DNA from: Hydrogenophilaceae bacterium
Lineage (GTDB): Bacteria > Pseudomonadota > Gammaproteobacteria > Burkholderiales > Thiobacillaceae
Length of the DNA stretch: 58,201 bases
Assembly: GCA_013389055.1 (NCBI GenBank)
Contig: JACAEC010000155.1
Coordinates: 1 to 58,201, forward strand
Direction: 5' to 3'
Below are positions 8,973-17,543 of the stretch, piece by piece. Made by a program: the position numbers and the translations under genes. The notes under the pieces were generated by a model. It ran no database searches. It was not told the DNA's origin and worked only from the letters and a program-made list of their open reading frames with translations. The stretch's first letter is position 1. The number at the start of each line of letters is the position of its first letter.

Positions 8973-9782
8973 TTAGTGATCCATGGGGTTGCGACGCGTG
9001 CGCGGCGCGGCCTGCTCGGTCGCCTGGACGATTTCCAGTTGGCCGAGCTTCTTGGCATCGGTCTCGCCGTTGACGTTGACGATGGCCAGCTTGCCCTGGC
9101 CCTGCTTGAGGTCATCGCGGAAATCATAGATCGCGCCGACGATGACCAGCTCGCCACTGATCACCTTTTCTTCGAACTTGGCCATGGCATATTTCACTTG
9201 GTTGTGAACATTGAGCAGGATGCTGCTCATGCCGCTCTCGCCCTTGGGAATCTGGATGCTGTCCAGCTCGTTCTTGATCGGACCGGACTCGCCGCTGTAG
9301 TCGGCCGCGGCCGCCTTGATCGCACCGCAGGCCGAATGGCCGACGATCAGCAGCAACGGCGTGTGCAGGTGGTGGATGCCAAACTCGACCGAGCCCTCGG
9401 CGGTGCTGATCTGGTTGCCGATGTTGCGGATCATGAACAGATCACCATCGGGGGTGGCGTCGAAGGCATGGCTATGCACGCGGGAATCGGCGCAGGTGAT
9501 CACCGTAGCGCGCGGATGCTGGCCGTCGACGAAGGGCTTGAAATAGGCGGCCTTGTGCGTGCGCATGAAGTTGCGGTTGTCCTGGCCGAGGTTCTGCATG
9601 ATTCCCCGGGCGTCCGCATTGAGAGCCTTGGGCCCCAGGCTGGCGGCGTATTCGCGCAAGACCTCCTTGACCATCGAGCGAATGCGCTCCTTCTCGGCAT
9701 CGGCCGCGGCCGGCTGATCGGCCGCCCGGACCGATGCGCTCAACAGCAGCATCGCCAGTACCGCCCCAATCCACTTTTTCAT
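8973..9782 (-). CDS. Beta-class carbonic anhydrase, exported
   Basis: Interconverts CO2 and bicarbonate. The 269-residue product begins with a signal peptide ([20 protein letters not shown], cleavage expected near A20-A21), so it should be periplasmic. Zinc ligands and active-site dyad are visible: C97-A-D99-S-R101, then H149-S-A-C152-G-A. GGGAG lies just before the ATG at 9782. It ends 25 bp before serC and shares its strand. An exported beta-carbonic anhydrase next to serine genes is unusual in context, and its role in carbon supply is inference. Confidence 0.92.
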   Translation of the reverse strand: MKKWIGAVLAMLLLSASVRAADQPAAADAEKERIRSMVKEVLREYAASLGPKALNADARGIMQNLGQDNRNFMRTHKAAYFKPFVDGQHPRATVITCADSRVHSHAFDATPDGDLFMIRNIGNQISTAEGSVEFGIHHLHTPLLLIVGHSACGAIKAAAADYSGESGPIKNELDSIQIPKGESGMSSILLNVHNQVKYAMAKFEEKVISGELVIVGAIYDFRDDLKQGQGKLAIVNVNGETDAKKLGQLEIVQATEQAAPRTRRNPMDH

Positions 9783-9865
9783 GCGCTCCCCTTTCCGGCC
9801 AATCGGCGGCTTACCCGCAGAAAGCGGCATTCTAACCAAATTCGAGGGAGCGCGGCCGTCGCCGC

Positions 9866-11539
9866 TTAGTCCCGGCCGGAACGCCAGATGGAATAGAGGA
9901 TCCAGACGCTGTTGGCGAAGGCGAGGAAGAAGCCCAGTTGGCCGAGGAAATTCAGACTGGCCGGGGCATTGGGCACGGTCATGATGATGGAGGAGCCGAT
10001 CACCAAGGAGGCGGTCAGGATACCCATGGTCAGCCGGTTGGCCGCCTGGTTGAGCTGGCCCCCGAAGTGGTCGAGCCGCTTGAGGTCGAGATCGATGCGC
10101 AAGCTGCCCCGGCGGGCCTGGCGGAACAGCCGGGCCAAGTCACGGGGCAGTCCCGTGACCACCTCGAGCACCTCGCGCAGGCCATGCCGGGCCCGCTTGG
10201 CCAAGGCGCCCGGGGTGAAACGGCGGGCGTAGATCTCCTTAATGAAGGGATCGATGTGATCCACCATATGGAACGCGGGGGTGAGCTGCCGGCCCAGGCC
10301 TTCCAGGGTGATCAGCGCCTTGAACAGCAGGGTGAGATCGGGCGGCAGGGCCAGGTTGTTCTCGCGCATGAGCGCGGTGATCTCCGACAGCAGTGGCCCG
10401 ATCTGGATATCTTTCAGGGAGAGGTTGTCGTAACTGAACACCAACTCGTCGATGTCATAGGCGAGCTTCTCCTCCTCGATCTCGGCGTTGCCGGCCCAGA
10501 TGGTAAGGACATTGAGCATGCCCTCCGCGTCCTTGTGCACCAAGGCATTGAGGAAGTCGATCAACTGCTCCCGGCGCCGGTCGGTCAAGCGGCCGACCAT
10601 GCCGAAGTCGATCATGCCGACGACATTGCCCGGCAGGTAGATCACGTTGCCGGGGTGGGGGTCGGCATGGAAATAGCCATCCAACAGGATCATCTTGAGC
10701 ACGGCATCGCCGCCGCGCGAGGCCAGGACGCCCAAATCCAGCCCGGCGGCCCGCGCGGCTGCGAGGTCGCTGCCGGGCACGCCCTCCAGTTCGTCCTGCA
10801 CATTGACCACTTCGCTGCAGTACTGCCAGTGCACCCGGGGTATCCGCACCGTGGCGTCGCCGGCGAAGTTCTCGGCGAAGCGGTCGATGTTGCGGGCCTC
10901 CTTGACCAGATCCAGTTCCCGCATCAGGGAGCGGCGGAGCTGGAGCACGATCTGCACGGGGCGGTAGCGCCGGGCTTCCGGCATCTCCAGTTCGAGCAGG
11001 CGGCCGAGGTGGCTGAGGATGCGCAGGTCCGCCTCGATCTTGGCCACGATGTCGGGCCGGCGCACCTTGACCACGACCCGGGTGCCATCCTTGAGCACCG
11101 CGCGGTGGACCTGGGCAATCGACGCGGCGGCAAAGGCCTGCTCGTCGAAACTTTGGCAGGCCTGCATGATGTCACCGCCGAAGGCCTGATTCAGGCTGGG
11201 CTGGACCATTTCGAAGGGCACGGCGGGCACCCGGTTGTGCAGCTTTTCGAATTCCTCGATCCACGCCGGCGGAAACATATCGACCCGGGTGGCCAGGACC
11301 TGGCCCAGCTTGACGAAGGTGGGCCCTAGATCGGTCAAGGCCAGGCGGATGCGCACCGGCAGGTCCAGCTGACTGATTTCGCTGCTGGTCTGCCAATGCA
11401 GCAGCCGGCCGGCCCGCTCGAGCGCATTGCTCAAGCCGAGAACGCGCACCACGTCGCCCCAACCATAGCGGATCAGGACCGTGGCAATCTCATGCAGGCG
11501 CGGCAAATCCCGCACCACGGAGAGCGTTTCCCGCAGCAT
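9866..11539 (-). CDS. ubiB: UbiB/ABC1-family atypical protein kinase
   Basis: Family members are atypical kinase/ATPases linked to ubiquinone synthesis. The 557-residue protein shows K-L-G-Q at 77-80, the alanine-rich A-A-A-S-I-A-Q-V-H-R-A loop at 137-147, V-V-V-K-V-R-R-P, the catalytic F-H-A-D-P-H-P-G-N and the metal-binding M-I-D-F-G-M-V-G. Two hydrophobic C-terminal segments (about 505-550) should anchor it in the inner membrane. It is not beside ubiE/ubiJ here, so it may be a paralogue and the symbol is tentative. It ends with its stop at 9866 and starts 13 bp after the downstream end of the phasin-like gene. Confidence 0.85.
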   Translation of the reverse strand: MLRETLSVVRDLPRLHEIATVLIRYGWGDVVRVLGLSNALERAGRLLHWQTSSEISQLDLPVRIRLALTDLGPTFVKLGQVLATRVDMFPPAWIEEFEKLHNRVPAVPFEMVQPSLNQAFGGDIMQACQSFDEQAFAAASIAQVHRAVLKDGTRVVVKVRRPDIVAKIEADLRILSHLGRLLELEMPEARRYRPVQIVLQLRRSLMRELDLVKEARNIDRFAENFAGDATVRIPRVHWQYCSEVVNVQDELEGVPGSDLAAARAAGLDLGVLASRGGDAVLKMILLDGYFHADPHPGNVIYLPGNVVGMIDFGMVGRLTDRRREQLIDFLNALVHKDAEGMLNVLTIWAGNAEIEEEKLAYDIDELVFSYDNLSLKDIQIGPLLSEITALMRENNLALPPDLTLLFKALITLEGLGRQLTPAFHMVDHIDPFIKEIYARRFTPGALAKRARHGLREVLEVVTGLPRDLARLFRQARRGSLRIDLDLKRLDHFGGQLNQAANRLTMGILTASLVIGSSIIMTVPNAPASLNFLGQLGFFLAFANSVWILYSIWRSGRD

Positions 11540-11552
11540 GATGGCTAGCGGT

Positions 11553-12191
11553 TCAGCGGGTCTTTTGATCGATGGCGTCGGCCAAGCCGCGCAGGACGCC
11601 CGAGGTCACCGCAGCCAAGCGGCCGGTGGCCTCTTTCGCGGTCTGCTTGACCTCGCTGGCCGAACCCGAGGCCACCCCGGCCAGCCTGCCATTCAGCGTG
11701 CTGACCGTATCCCGCACCTGGCTGCCGGTATCGGTACCGACCCGGGCCAGGTGTTCACGCAGCTTGTCGAATTCGGCCTTCAGCACGCCCTGTGTCTTCT
11801 CGCCGGTCCGCTTGAGCGTGCCGACCATGTCGTCTTCCAGGTTCTTCACGGCATCGAGCGCGGCACGCAGATCCTCGTCGGCAAACTGCCGACCCTGCCC
11901 CCATGACTCATCCACCGCCATTTTCACGGCATACACCGATTTGGCCACCGCCTCGTCCAAACCGGCCATGGCCTCCTTCAAGGCCTCGCCGGCATGATTG
12001 CCGCGCTGGGCCAAGCCCACACCCAAGCCATCCACGGTCGCCTGCATCACTGCCTTGATCTCTTTCGGATCGGCCTGCCGCTTGAGAATGGCATCGGTCA
12101 CCAATTGCCGCACCCTAACCCGCAGGTCAACGCCTTCGCTGGCTGCCTGGCGGACCGGTTCCATCAACTCTTGAGTATTTTCCGTAGACAT
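11553..12191 (-). CDS. Phasin-like helical protein of unknown function
   Basis: A 212-residue, Ala/Lys/Glu/Asp-rich, almost wholly helical protein with no signal peptide. Long amphipathic stretches recall phasins and the small betaproteobacterial DUF6781-type proteins, but I see no catalytic motif. Two ATGs are available; AAGGAG ends 6 nt before the second (12191), so that start is preferred to 12197. It ends 13 bp before the UbiB-family gene and is probably cotranscribed with it, hinting at a membrane or lipid-related job, which is inference only. Confidence 0.7.
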   Translation of the reverse strand: MSTENTQELMEPVRQAASEGVDLRVRVRQLVTDAILKRQADPKEIKAVMQATVDGLGVGLAQRGNHAGEALKEAMAGLDEAVAKSVYAVKMAVDESWGQGRQFADEDLRAALDAVKNLEDDMVGTLKRTGEKTQGVLKAEFDKLREHLARVGTDTGSQVRDTVSTLNGRLAGVASGSASEVKQTAKEATGRLAAVTSGVLRGLADAIDQKTR

Positions 12192-12303
12192 CTTCATCTC
12201 CTTAAGATTGCTGTCTTAGCGTGTATTGCGCCCCACACCATTAATACTAGACAAGAACCGCCTCGGCTGGCTTAATCACGGCGTCATCAATTGGCATATC
12301 TTA

Positions 12304-12780
12304 ATGCGACGCAGCTTTGTCACCCTGCTTTGCCTTGCCGCAGCCTTCTACTCGACCGTGAGCCGAGCAGAAGAGAGCGTCACTGAAGGCATCAAGAAAC
12401 AGGCCGCGCCTATCCTCTATGCCTTGAAGCTGCTCGGCACTCCTTACAAGTTCGGCGGCAACAACCCGGACAAGGGCGTCGATTGCAGCGGCCTGGTCCG
12501 CCATGTCTACAAGCAGACCGAAAACATCGATCTGCCGCACAGCGCCAAGGCGATCAGCCAGAACGGCGAGGCCGTCGACAAGGAAGCACTCAAGCCGGGC
12601 GATCTGGTGTTCTTCAATACCCTGAAAAAACCGTTCTCGCACGTGGGCATTTATGCCGGCGACGGCAAGTTCATTCACGCCAGCAGCCGGCGCGAAAAGC
12701 AAGTGACCGTATCCAGCATCGATGACAGCTATTGGGCCAAGCGCTTCAGTGGCGCCCGCCGCATCGCCCAACCCGAATAA
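12304..12780 (+). CDS. NlpC/P60 family peptidoglycan hydrolase
   Basis: Cleaves peptide crosslinks or stems in murein. The 158-residue product has a signal peptide (residues 1-22, cut near A22) and a single NlpC/P60 domain: L-G-T-P-Y-K-F-G-G, D60-C61-S-G-L-V with the nucleophile Cys61, L-K-P-G-D-L-V-F-F and H-V-G-I-Y-A-G with the catalytic His. The frame is open from 12226, but the ATG at 12304 gives a proper signal peptide. It reads divergently from the phasin-like gene. Confidence 0.9.
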   Translation: MRRSFVTLLCLAAAFYSTVSRAEESVTEGIKKQAAPILYALKLLGTPYKFGGNNPDKGVDCSGLVRHVYKQTENIDLPHSAKAISQNGEAVDKEALKPGDLVFFNTLKKPFSHVGIYAGDGKFIHASSRREKQVTVSSIDDSYWAKRFSGARRIAQPE

Positions 12781-12913
12781 ACCCCGTCTCGCCTGATTGC
12801 AGACCGCGGTATCCATCGACCGGGACCTTACCGGACATCATCGATTTTGGCGATGACAAAGATGGAAACTTTCAACTGGTCTTGAGCCGGATCGCGCGCT
12901 TATCTTGTCGGCC

Positions 12914-13639
12914 ATGACAGATGATGAGATCGCCACGATGACGACCGAAGCTACCCCTATCGTATTGGTCCGCCACGCCCAGAGCGAATGGAACCTCGCT
13001 CAGCGCTTCACCGGCTGGGCCGATCCCGGCCTGACCGAGGCCGGCCGCGCCGAGGCGCGTGCCGCCGGTGAACGCCTGGCTGGACAGGGCTACCGCTTCG
13101 ATGCCGCGACCTGCTCCCTCTTGCAGCGCACCCATGAAACCCTGGGCGAACTCCTGATCGCCATGGGCCATGACCCCTTGCCGGTGCAGGCGGAATGGCG
13201 GATCAACGAGCGCCACTACGGTGCCCTGGAAGGGCTGTCGAAACCCGAGACGATGTCGCGCTACGGTGCCGATCAGTTCTTGCGCTGGCGCCGCGGCTAT
13301 CTGGACAAACCGCCCCTGCTGAGCGACGACGACCCGCGCCACCCGCGCAACCGGGCCGAGTACACAACGATCGGCGAGTCGGCATGGACTCCCGGCGAAA
13401 GCCTGGCGGATACGGAAAGCCGAATCGCCCGCTGGTGGCATGAAGTGGCCCTGCCGGCCGCCCGCTCCGGCAGGCGGATGCTGGTGGTCAGCCATGGCAA
13501 CACCTTGCGGGCGCTGATCAAATACCTCGACCGCTTGAGCCCCGTCCAGGTGGAGGCGCTGGAAGTGCCGACCGGCAAGCCCCTGGCCTACGAGGTGCGG
13601 GCGGACGGCAGCTTGCTGGGCGGGCATCGCTACCTCTAA
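12914..13639 (+). CDS. gpmA: 2,3-bisphosphoglycerate-dependent phosphoglycerate mutase
   Basis: Interconverts 2- and 3-phosphoglycerate. The 241-residue protein has the phosphohistidine motif L-V-R-H-A-Q-S-E-W-N (family usually R-H-G-E/Q-S), F-T-G-W-A-D, E-R-H-Y-G-A-L-E-G-L and S-H-G-N-T-L-R-A-L near the C-terminus, all typical of GpmA. The start is uncertain: ATG at 12914, ATG at 12938 or TTG at 12905 are possible and none has a strong RBS. It stands alone between the NlpC/P60 gene and the zinc island. Confidence 0.9.
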   Translation: MTDDEIATMTTEATPIVLVRHAQSEWNLAQRFTGWADPGLTEAGRAEARAAGERLAGQGYRFDAATCSLLQRTHETLGELLIAMGHDPLPVQAEWRINERHYGALEGLSKPETMSRYGADQFLRWRRGYLDKPPLLSDDDPRHPRNRAEYTTIGESAWTPGESLADTESRIARWWHEVALPAARSGRRMLVVSHGNTLRALIKYLDRLSPVQVEALEVPTGKPLAYEVRADGSLLGGHRYL

Positions 13640-13682
13640 CAGGCCAAGCCGCCCTTTTGGCTGGCAGATTGGGTAGAATTCA

Positions 13683-13699
13683 ATGCAACACATTTGCGT
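13683..13699 (+). promoter_or_regulatory. Possible Zur/Fur-type operator before the zinc island
   Basis: An imperfect palindrome with arms GCAA (13685-13688) and TTGC (13694-13697), extended by A/T matches outside, ends 8 bp before the ATG of the Fur-family regulator. Its place suits autorepression of the regulator. The match to known Zur boxes is only loose, so this is inference from symmetry and position. Confidence 0.3.
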
Positions 13700-13707
13700 T
13701 TCCTGCC

Positions 13708-14130
13708 ATGACCCAGCTTGCCGCAACCCTGATCCAGGCCCATGGACGGGTCACCCCCGCCCGAACCCGCGTCTTGGCAGCCCTGATGGCTGCACCCAGC
13801 GCCCTCAGCCATGCCGACCTGGAAGACAGGCTGAGCCGGGAGGGCGCCCTGGACCGGGTCACGCTTTACCGCGTTTTGGACTGGCTGGTCTCCCGAGGGC
13901 TGGCCCACAAGATCGCCAGCGACGACCGCGTCTGGCGCTTTAACGCGGTCGACCGGGACAATCATGGCCATGCCCATTTCCACTGCACCCGCTGCGGACA
14001 GGTGTTCTGCCTGGACCAGTTGCACCCCACTTTCGCCCTCAGCCTGCCCCCGGGCTACGTTTTTCATAAAGCCGAACTGAACCTGCAAGGACTCTGCCCC
14101 GGCTGTTCGGGGATGGCGGATGCGCAGTAA
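13708..14130 (+). CDS. Fur-family metalloregulator, probably Zur
   Basis: A 140-residue Fur-superfamily repressor. The N-terminal winged helix includes T-P-A-R-T-R-V-L-A-A-L and V-T-L-Y-R-V-L-D-W-L. The C-terminal half has the His-rich H-G-H-A-H-F-H stretch (86-92), followed by C93-x2-C96 and C130-x2-C133, the structural zinc site. The neighbouring ZIP and ZrgA-type zinc uptake genes point to Zur rather than Fur. An upstream in-frame extension to 13657 lacks sequence resembling the family N-terminus. Confidence 0.85.
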   Translation: MTQLAATLIQAHGRVTPARTRVLAALMAAPSALSHADLEDRLSREGALDRVTLYRVLDWLVSRGLAHKIASDDRVWRFNAVDRDNHGHAHFHCTRCGQVFCLDQLHPTFALSLPPGYVFHKAELNLQGLCPGCSGMADAQ

Positions 14131-14207
14131 CGCAACCCAGTTGCATCCAATGACCCCTCCACCTATCATGCAACCGTCTTGCACCAGCCTCCCTGCCAGC
14201 ATCCCTT

Positions 14208-14975
14208 ATGAGCATTGAAAGCAGCAGCACCATGACCCTCATCCAGATCATCCTGGCCACCCTGGCCGGCGGCGTGCTTTCCGTACTTGCCGCCGCCAGT
14301 CTGTCCCTCACCGTGCTACGAGGCATGGCCCACAAACTGGTCGGCTTTTCCGTCGGCTTGCTGCTGGCCGTCGCCTTCCTCAACCTGCTGCCGGAAGCCA
14401 CCGAGGCGATGGACGGCCACCAGGTCGGCATGACCGTATTGGCGGGGATCCTGATCTTCTTCGCGTTGGAAAAGGCCGCACTGTGGCGGCATGACCACCA
14501 CGAGGATAGCAACCATGTTTGCCACTCGCACACCGCAGCCGGCTCGCTCATCGTGCTGGGAGACGGCATGCACAACTTCGTCGACGGCGTGCTCATCGCC
14601 GCTGCCTTTCTGCAGGACCCGGCCTTGGGCTGGGCCACCACCATCGCGGTCATCTCCCACGAGATCCCGCAGGAGGTGGGCGACTTCATGGTCCTGCTGG
14701 CTTCCGGCTACAGCCGTCTCAAGGCCCTGTGGCTGAATCTGCTGTCCAGCCTGGCCGCCGTGCTGGGCGGGGTGATCGGCTGGTTCGCGTTGAGTGGCGC
14801 CACCGGCGTTATTCCCTACGTCCTGGCCCTGGCCGCCGCCAGCTTCATCTACATCGCCGTGGCCGACTTGGTGCCGGCCCTGCACAAGCATCGCAAACCG
14901 CTCGATTTCGTTGTCCAATTCGCCTTGCTGGCGGCCGGCATCGGTGTGGTTCTGCTGAGCCCGCATTCGCATTGA
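14208..14975 (+). CDS. ZIP family metal transporter
   Basis: Moves divalent metal ions, usually zinc, into the cytosol. The 255-residue protein has about eight hydrophobic segments. The binuclear metal centre signature is present: H122-N-F-V-D-G in TM4 and H151-E-I-P-Q-E in TM5. A His-rich loop (H-D-H-H-E-D-S-N-H near 95-103) precedes TM4. It lies 77 bp after the Zur-like regulator and 20 bp before the ZrgA-like gene. It resembles the ZIP5-like bacterial group more than ZupT, so no symbol is given. Confidence 0.9.
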   Translation: MSIESSSTMTLIQIILATLAGGVLSVLAAASLSLTVLRGMAHKLVGFSVGLLLAVAFLNLLPEATEAMDGHQVGMTVLAGILIFFALEKAALWRHDHHEDSNHVCHSHTAAGSLIVLGDGMHNFVDGVLIAAAFLQDPALGWATTIAVISHEIPQEVGDFMVLLASGYSRLKALWLNLLSSLAAVLGGVIGWFALSGATGVIPYVLALAAASFIYIAVADLVPALHKHRKPLDFVVQFALLAAGIGVVLLSPHSH

Positions 14976-14995
14976 ACCACCAGGGAGGAATCTCG

Positions 14996-15535
14996 ATGCC
15001 GCCGTTCCCCTATCTGACCATCGCCATCCTGGCCGCCGCTCTACCCTGCGCATCGGTCCTGGCCGCAGAGGCCCACGTCCACGGACAGGCCCACCTGGCC
15101 ATCGCTGTGGACGGCGGCAGCCTGACCCTGATGCTGGAGTCGCCCACCGACAGCCTGGTCGGGTTCGAGCACGCGCCGCGCAATGCCAAGGAACGGGCGG
15201 CCGTCGCCAAGATGAAGCAAGTCCTTGAGCAAGCCGGCGAGCTGTTCAAGCCGAGCCCGGCCGCCAACTGCAAACCCGCGGGCGTGAAGCTTGAATCCCC
15301 GCTGCTCGAAGCCGGCCACGGCGCCGCCGGCAAAGATGACCATGGCCACGCCGGTCATGCCGATCTCGATGCCGAGTTCATGTTCCAGTGCGCCCAGCCC
15401 GGTCGACTGCGGGACCTGGAAGTGCTGCTGTTCGACCGCTTTCCCGGCATGAAGACGCTGAACGTCGAAGTAGCCGGCCCCAAGGGTCAGAAGGCCGTAC
15501 AGTTGAACCCGAGGCAGCGCAAGGTGAGTTGGTAA
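14996..15535 (+). CDS. ZrgA-like (DUF2796) periplasmic zinc-binding protein
   Basis: A 179-residue exported protein with a signal peptide (about 1-23) followed by E-A-H-V-H-G-Q-A-H, and a His/Asp-rich loop H-G-A-A-G-K-D-D-H-G-H-A-G-H-A-D in mid-protein. Such metal-binding stretches are typical of DUF2796, the family of the Vibrio zinc uptake component ZrgA. AGGGAGGAA stands 5 nt before the ATG at 14996. An ABC ATPase, an ABC permease and a DUF3299 protein follow without gaps, matching the known Zrg-type gene set. Confidence 0.85.
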   Translation: MPPFPYLTIAILAAALPCASVLAAEAHVHGQAHLAIAVDGGSLTLMLESPTDSLVGFEHAPRNAKERAAVAKMKQVLEQAGELFKPSPAANCKPAGVKLESPLLEAGHGAAGKDDHGHAGHADLDAEFMFQCAQPGRLRDLEVLLFDRFPGMKTLNVEVAGPKGQKAVQLNPRQRKVSW

Positions 15536-15539
15536 TCGG

Positions 15540-16286
15540 ATGACCGAACCGATCGTCCGTATCGCCGACCTGCGCTTCGACTGGGGCGGCACGCCCTGCC
15601 TGGATATTGCCGCCTTCGAATTGGCCCCCGGCGAGCAGGTCTTCCTGCACGGCCCTTCCGGCTCCGGCAAAAGCACCCTGTTGAATCTGCTGGCCGGCGT
15701 GCTGCTGCCGCGTTCGGGCGACCTCAGCATCCTCGGCCAACCGCTGTCCCGACTCTCCGGTTCGGCACGCGATCGCTTTCGCGCCGACCACATCGGCCTG
15801 ATCTTCCAGCAATTCAACCTGATCCCCTATCTCTCGGTGCTGGACAACATCCTGCTGCCCTGCCGCTTTTCCGAGCGCCGGCGCGAACGGGCCGGCGATC
15901 CCCGGCAAGCGGCCGCGCGTCTGCTCCGTCACCTGGACTTGGACGAATCACTCTGGCAACGTCCCGCCACCGCACTTTCGGTCGGCCAGCAGCAGCGCGT
16001 GGCGGCGGCGCGGGCGCTGATCGGCACGCCGGAACTGGTCATCGCCGACGAACCGACTTCCGCCCTGGATGCCGAGCGCCAGACTGCGTTCCTCGATTTG
16101 CTGATCAAGGAATGCACGGCCGCTGGCGCCGCGCTGGTTTTCGTCAGCCATGACCGCCGGCTGGCCGGGCGGTTCTCCCGCGAACTGGCCCTGACAGAGA
16201 TCAATCGGACCCAAACGACTGACGCAGGGCCGCCCAGTTGCGTGCCCCCTCGGGGGGCTCAGGGGGACGCCAGATGCAACATCTGA
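15540..16286 (+). CDS. ABC transporter ATP-binding protein (zinc/Zrg-type cluster)
   Basis: A 248-residue LolD/MacB-like ATPase: Walker A G-P-S-G-S-G-K-S-T at 38-46, Q-loop F-Q-Q-F-N, signature L-S-V-G-Q-Q-Q-R, Walker B L-V-I-A-D-E-P-T-S-A-L-D, and H-loop V-S-H-D. It begins 4 bp after the ZrgA-like gene and overlaps the permease start by 13 bp. The last 25 or so residues, after L-T-E-I-N-R, look unlike the family and are partly encoded by a G/C palindrome (16245-16259), so the tail is probably an addition of no structural importance. Confidence 0.9.
   Translation: MTEPIVRIADLRFDWGGTPCLDIAAFELAPGEQVFLHGPSGSGKSTLLNLLAGVLLPRSGDLSILGQPLSRLSGSARDRFRADHIGLIFQQFNLIPYLSVLDNILLPCRFSERRRERAGDPRQAAARLLRHLDLDESLWQRPATALSVGQQQRVAAARALIGTPELVIADEPTSALDAERQTAFLDLLIKECTAAGAALVFVSHDRRLAGRFSRELALTEINRTQTTDAGPPSCVPPRGAQGDARCNI
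16245..16259. repeat. GC palindrome inside the ATPase 3' end
   Basis: GCCCCC-TC-GGGGGGC forms a tight hairpin in the last codons of the ABC ATPase, just ahead of the permease start at 16274. It looks like an extragenic palindrome captured by the reading frame and could tune translation of the permease. Confidence 0.4.
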
Positions 16287-17536
16287 TCGCCCTCGCCGTC
16301 CATAGCGCCTGGAACCGGCGCGCGACCCTCAGCCTGACCGTATTGGCCATCGCCCTCTCGGTCTGCCTGCTGCTCGGCGTGGAGCGCCTGCGCGAAAACA
16401 TCCGGGCCGGCTTCGAGCAATCCGTCTCCGGTGCCGATCTGATCGTCGGCGCGCGCGGCAGTCCGCTGCAACTGATGCTCTACTCGGTGTTCCGCATCGG
16501 CGAGGCCACCCACAACATGGAGTGGACAAGCGTCCAGGCGCTGGCCGCAAACCCGGCCGTCGCCTGGAGCATTCCGATCTCGCTGGGCGACTCGCATCAC
16601 GGTTACCCGGTACTGGGAACGACGAAGGATTATTTCGCCCACTTCCGATACGGCGATGCCCGCACACTGAAACTGGCCGAAGGCCGACCGTTCGACGGGG
16701 TTTTCGACGCCGTCCTCGGCGCCGAGGTCGCCGAAGCGCTCGACTACAAGCTCGGCAGCCGCATCACCCTGAGCCACGGCGGCGGCGGAACCGATCTCGC
16801 CGAGCATGCCGACAAGCCCTTCATCGTGGTCGGCATCCTCGCCCGCACCGGCACGCCGGTGGACCGCACAGTCCACATCAGCCTGGAGGCCATGGAGGCC
16901 ATCCACCTCGACTGGCAGGGCGGCGCCCCCATTCCCGGCATGAGCATCCCGGCCGAGTACGTGAAGAAATTCGACCTCACGCCGAAGACCGTCACCGCCG
17001 TCATCCTGGGCCTGAAATCGCGCGCCGCGGTGTTCTCCGTTCAACGCTACATCAACAGCTACCATGCCGAGCCGTTGATGGCCGTGCTGCCCGGCGTCGC
17101 GCTCTCCCAGCTCTGGCAGGTGGTCGGCATCGGCGAGAAGGCCCTGCTCGCGGTCTCCGCTCTAGTCGTGGTGGTCGGCCTGGCCGGGCTGGTCGCGGTG
17201 GTCCTGGCCGGCCTCAACGAACGCCGGCGGGAACTGGCCGTGTTGCGCTCGGTCGGGGCACATCCGCGCGATATCCTGGCCCTGCTGACCCTGGATGGAC
17301 TGGGCCTCACCCTCGCCGGCAGCGGGCTCGGCTTCCTGCTCCTGACCACGCTGTCACTGGTATTGGGGCCGCTGATCGAGTCACGTTTCGGCCTGAGCTT
17401 GGCGGCCGGCATGCCGACGATGGAGGAACTCTATCTGCTGGCAGGGGTCGTGTTTGTTGGCCTTGTCGCCAGTCTATTGCCGGGCTGGCGGGCTTACCGT
17501 ATATCGCTGGCTGACGGCCTGACGCCCCGTTCCTGA
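16274..17536 (+). CDS. ABC transporter permease (FtsX/MacB-like)
   Basis: A 420-residue membrane protein with the FtsX/MacB layout: TM1 at about 15-37, a large periplasmic MacB-PCD-like domain, then three C-terminal TM segments (about 285-305, 330-355, 385-405). It contains E-R-R-R-E-L-A-V-L-R-S-V-G-A, the coupling helix typical of this permease type. The start at 16274 overlaps the ATPase and has GGGGGAC upstream. With the ATPase and the ZrgA-like protein it would form a zinc-linked ABC system. Its exact transport role is inferred. Confidence 0.88.
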   Translation: MQHLIALAVHSAWNRRATLSLTVLAIALSVCLLLGVERLRENIRAGFEQSVSGADLIVGARGSPLQLMLYSVFRIGEATHNMEWTSVQALAANPAVAWSIPISLGDSHHGYPVLGTTKDYFAHFRYGDARTLKLAEGRPFDGVFDAVLGAEVAEALDYKLGSRITLSHGGGGTDLAEHADKPFIVVGILARTGTPVDRTVHISLEAMEAIHLDWQGGAPIPGMSIPAEYVKKFDLTPKTVTAVILGLKSRAAVFSVQRYINSYHAEPLMAVLPGVALSQLWQVVGIGEKALLAVSALVVVVGLAGLVAVVLAGLNERRRELAVLRSVGAHPRDILALLTLDGLGLTLAGSGLGFLLLTTLSLVLGPLIESRFGLSLAAGMPTMEELYLLAGVVFVGLVASLLPGWRAYRISLADGLTPRS

Positions 17537-17543
17537 GGAATCC

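Noticed and set aside
7865-9157. Longer SerC with a 70-residue N-terminal extension
   Set aside because: The added part is antisense-frame sequence over the carbonic anhydrase gene; the real N-terminus at 8947 has an RBS.
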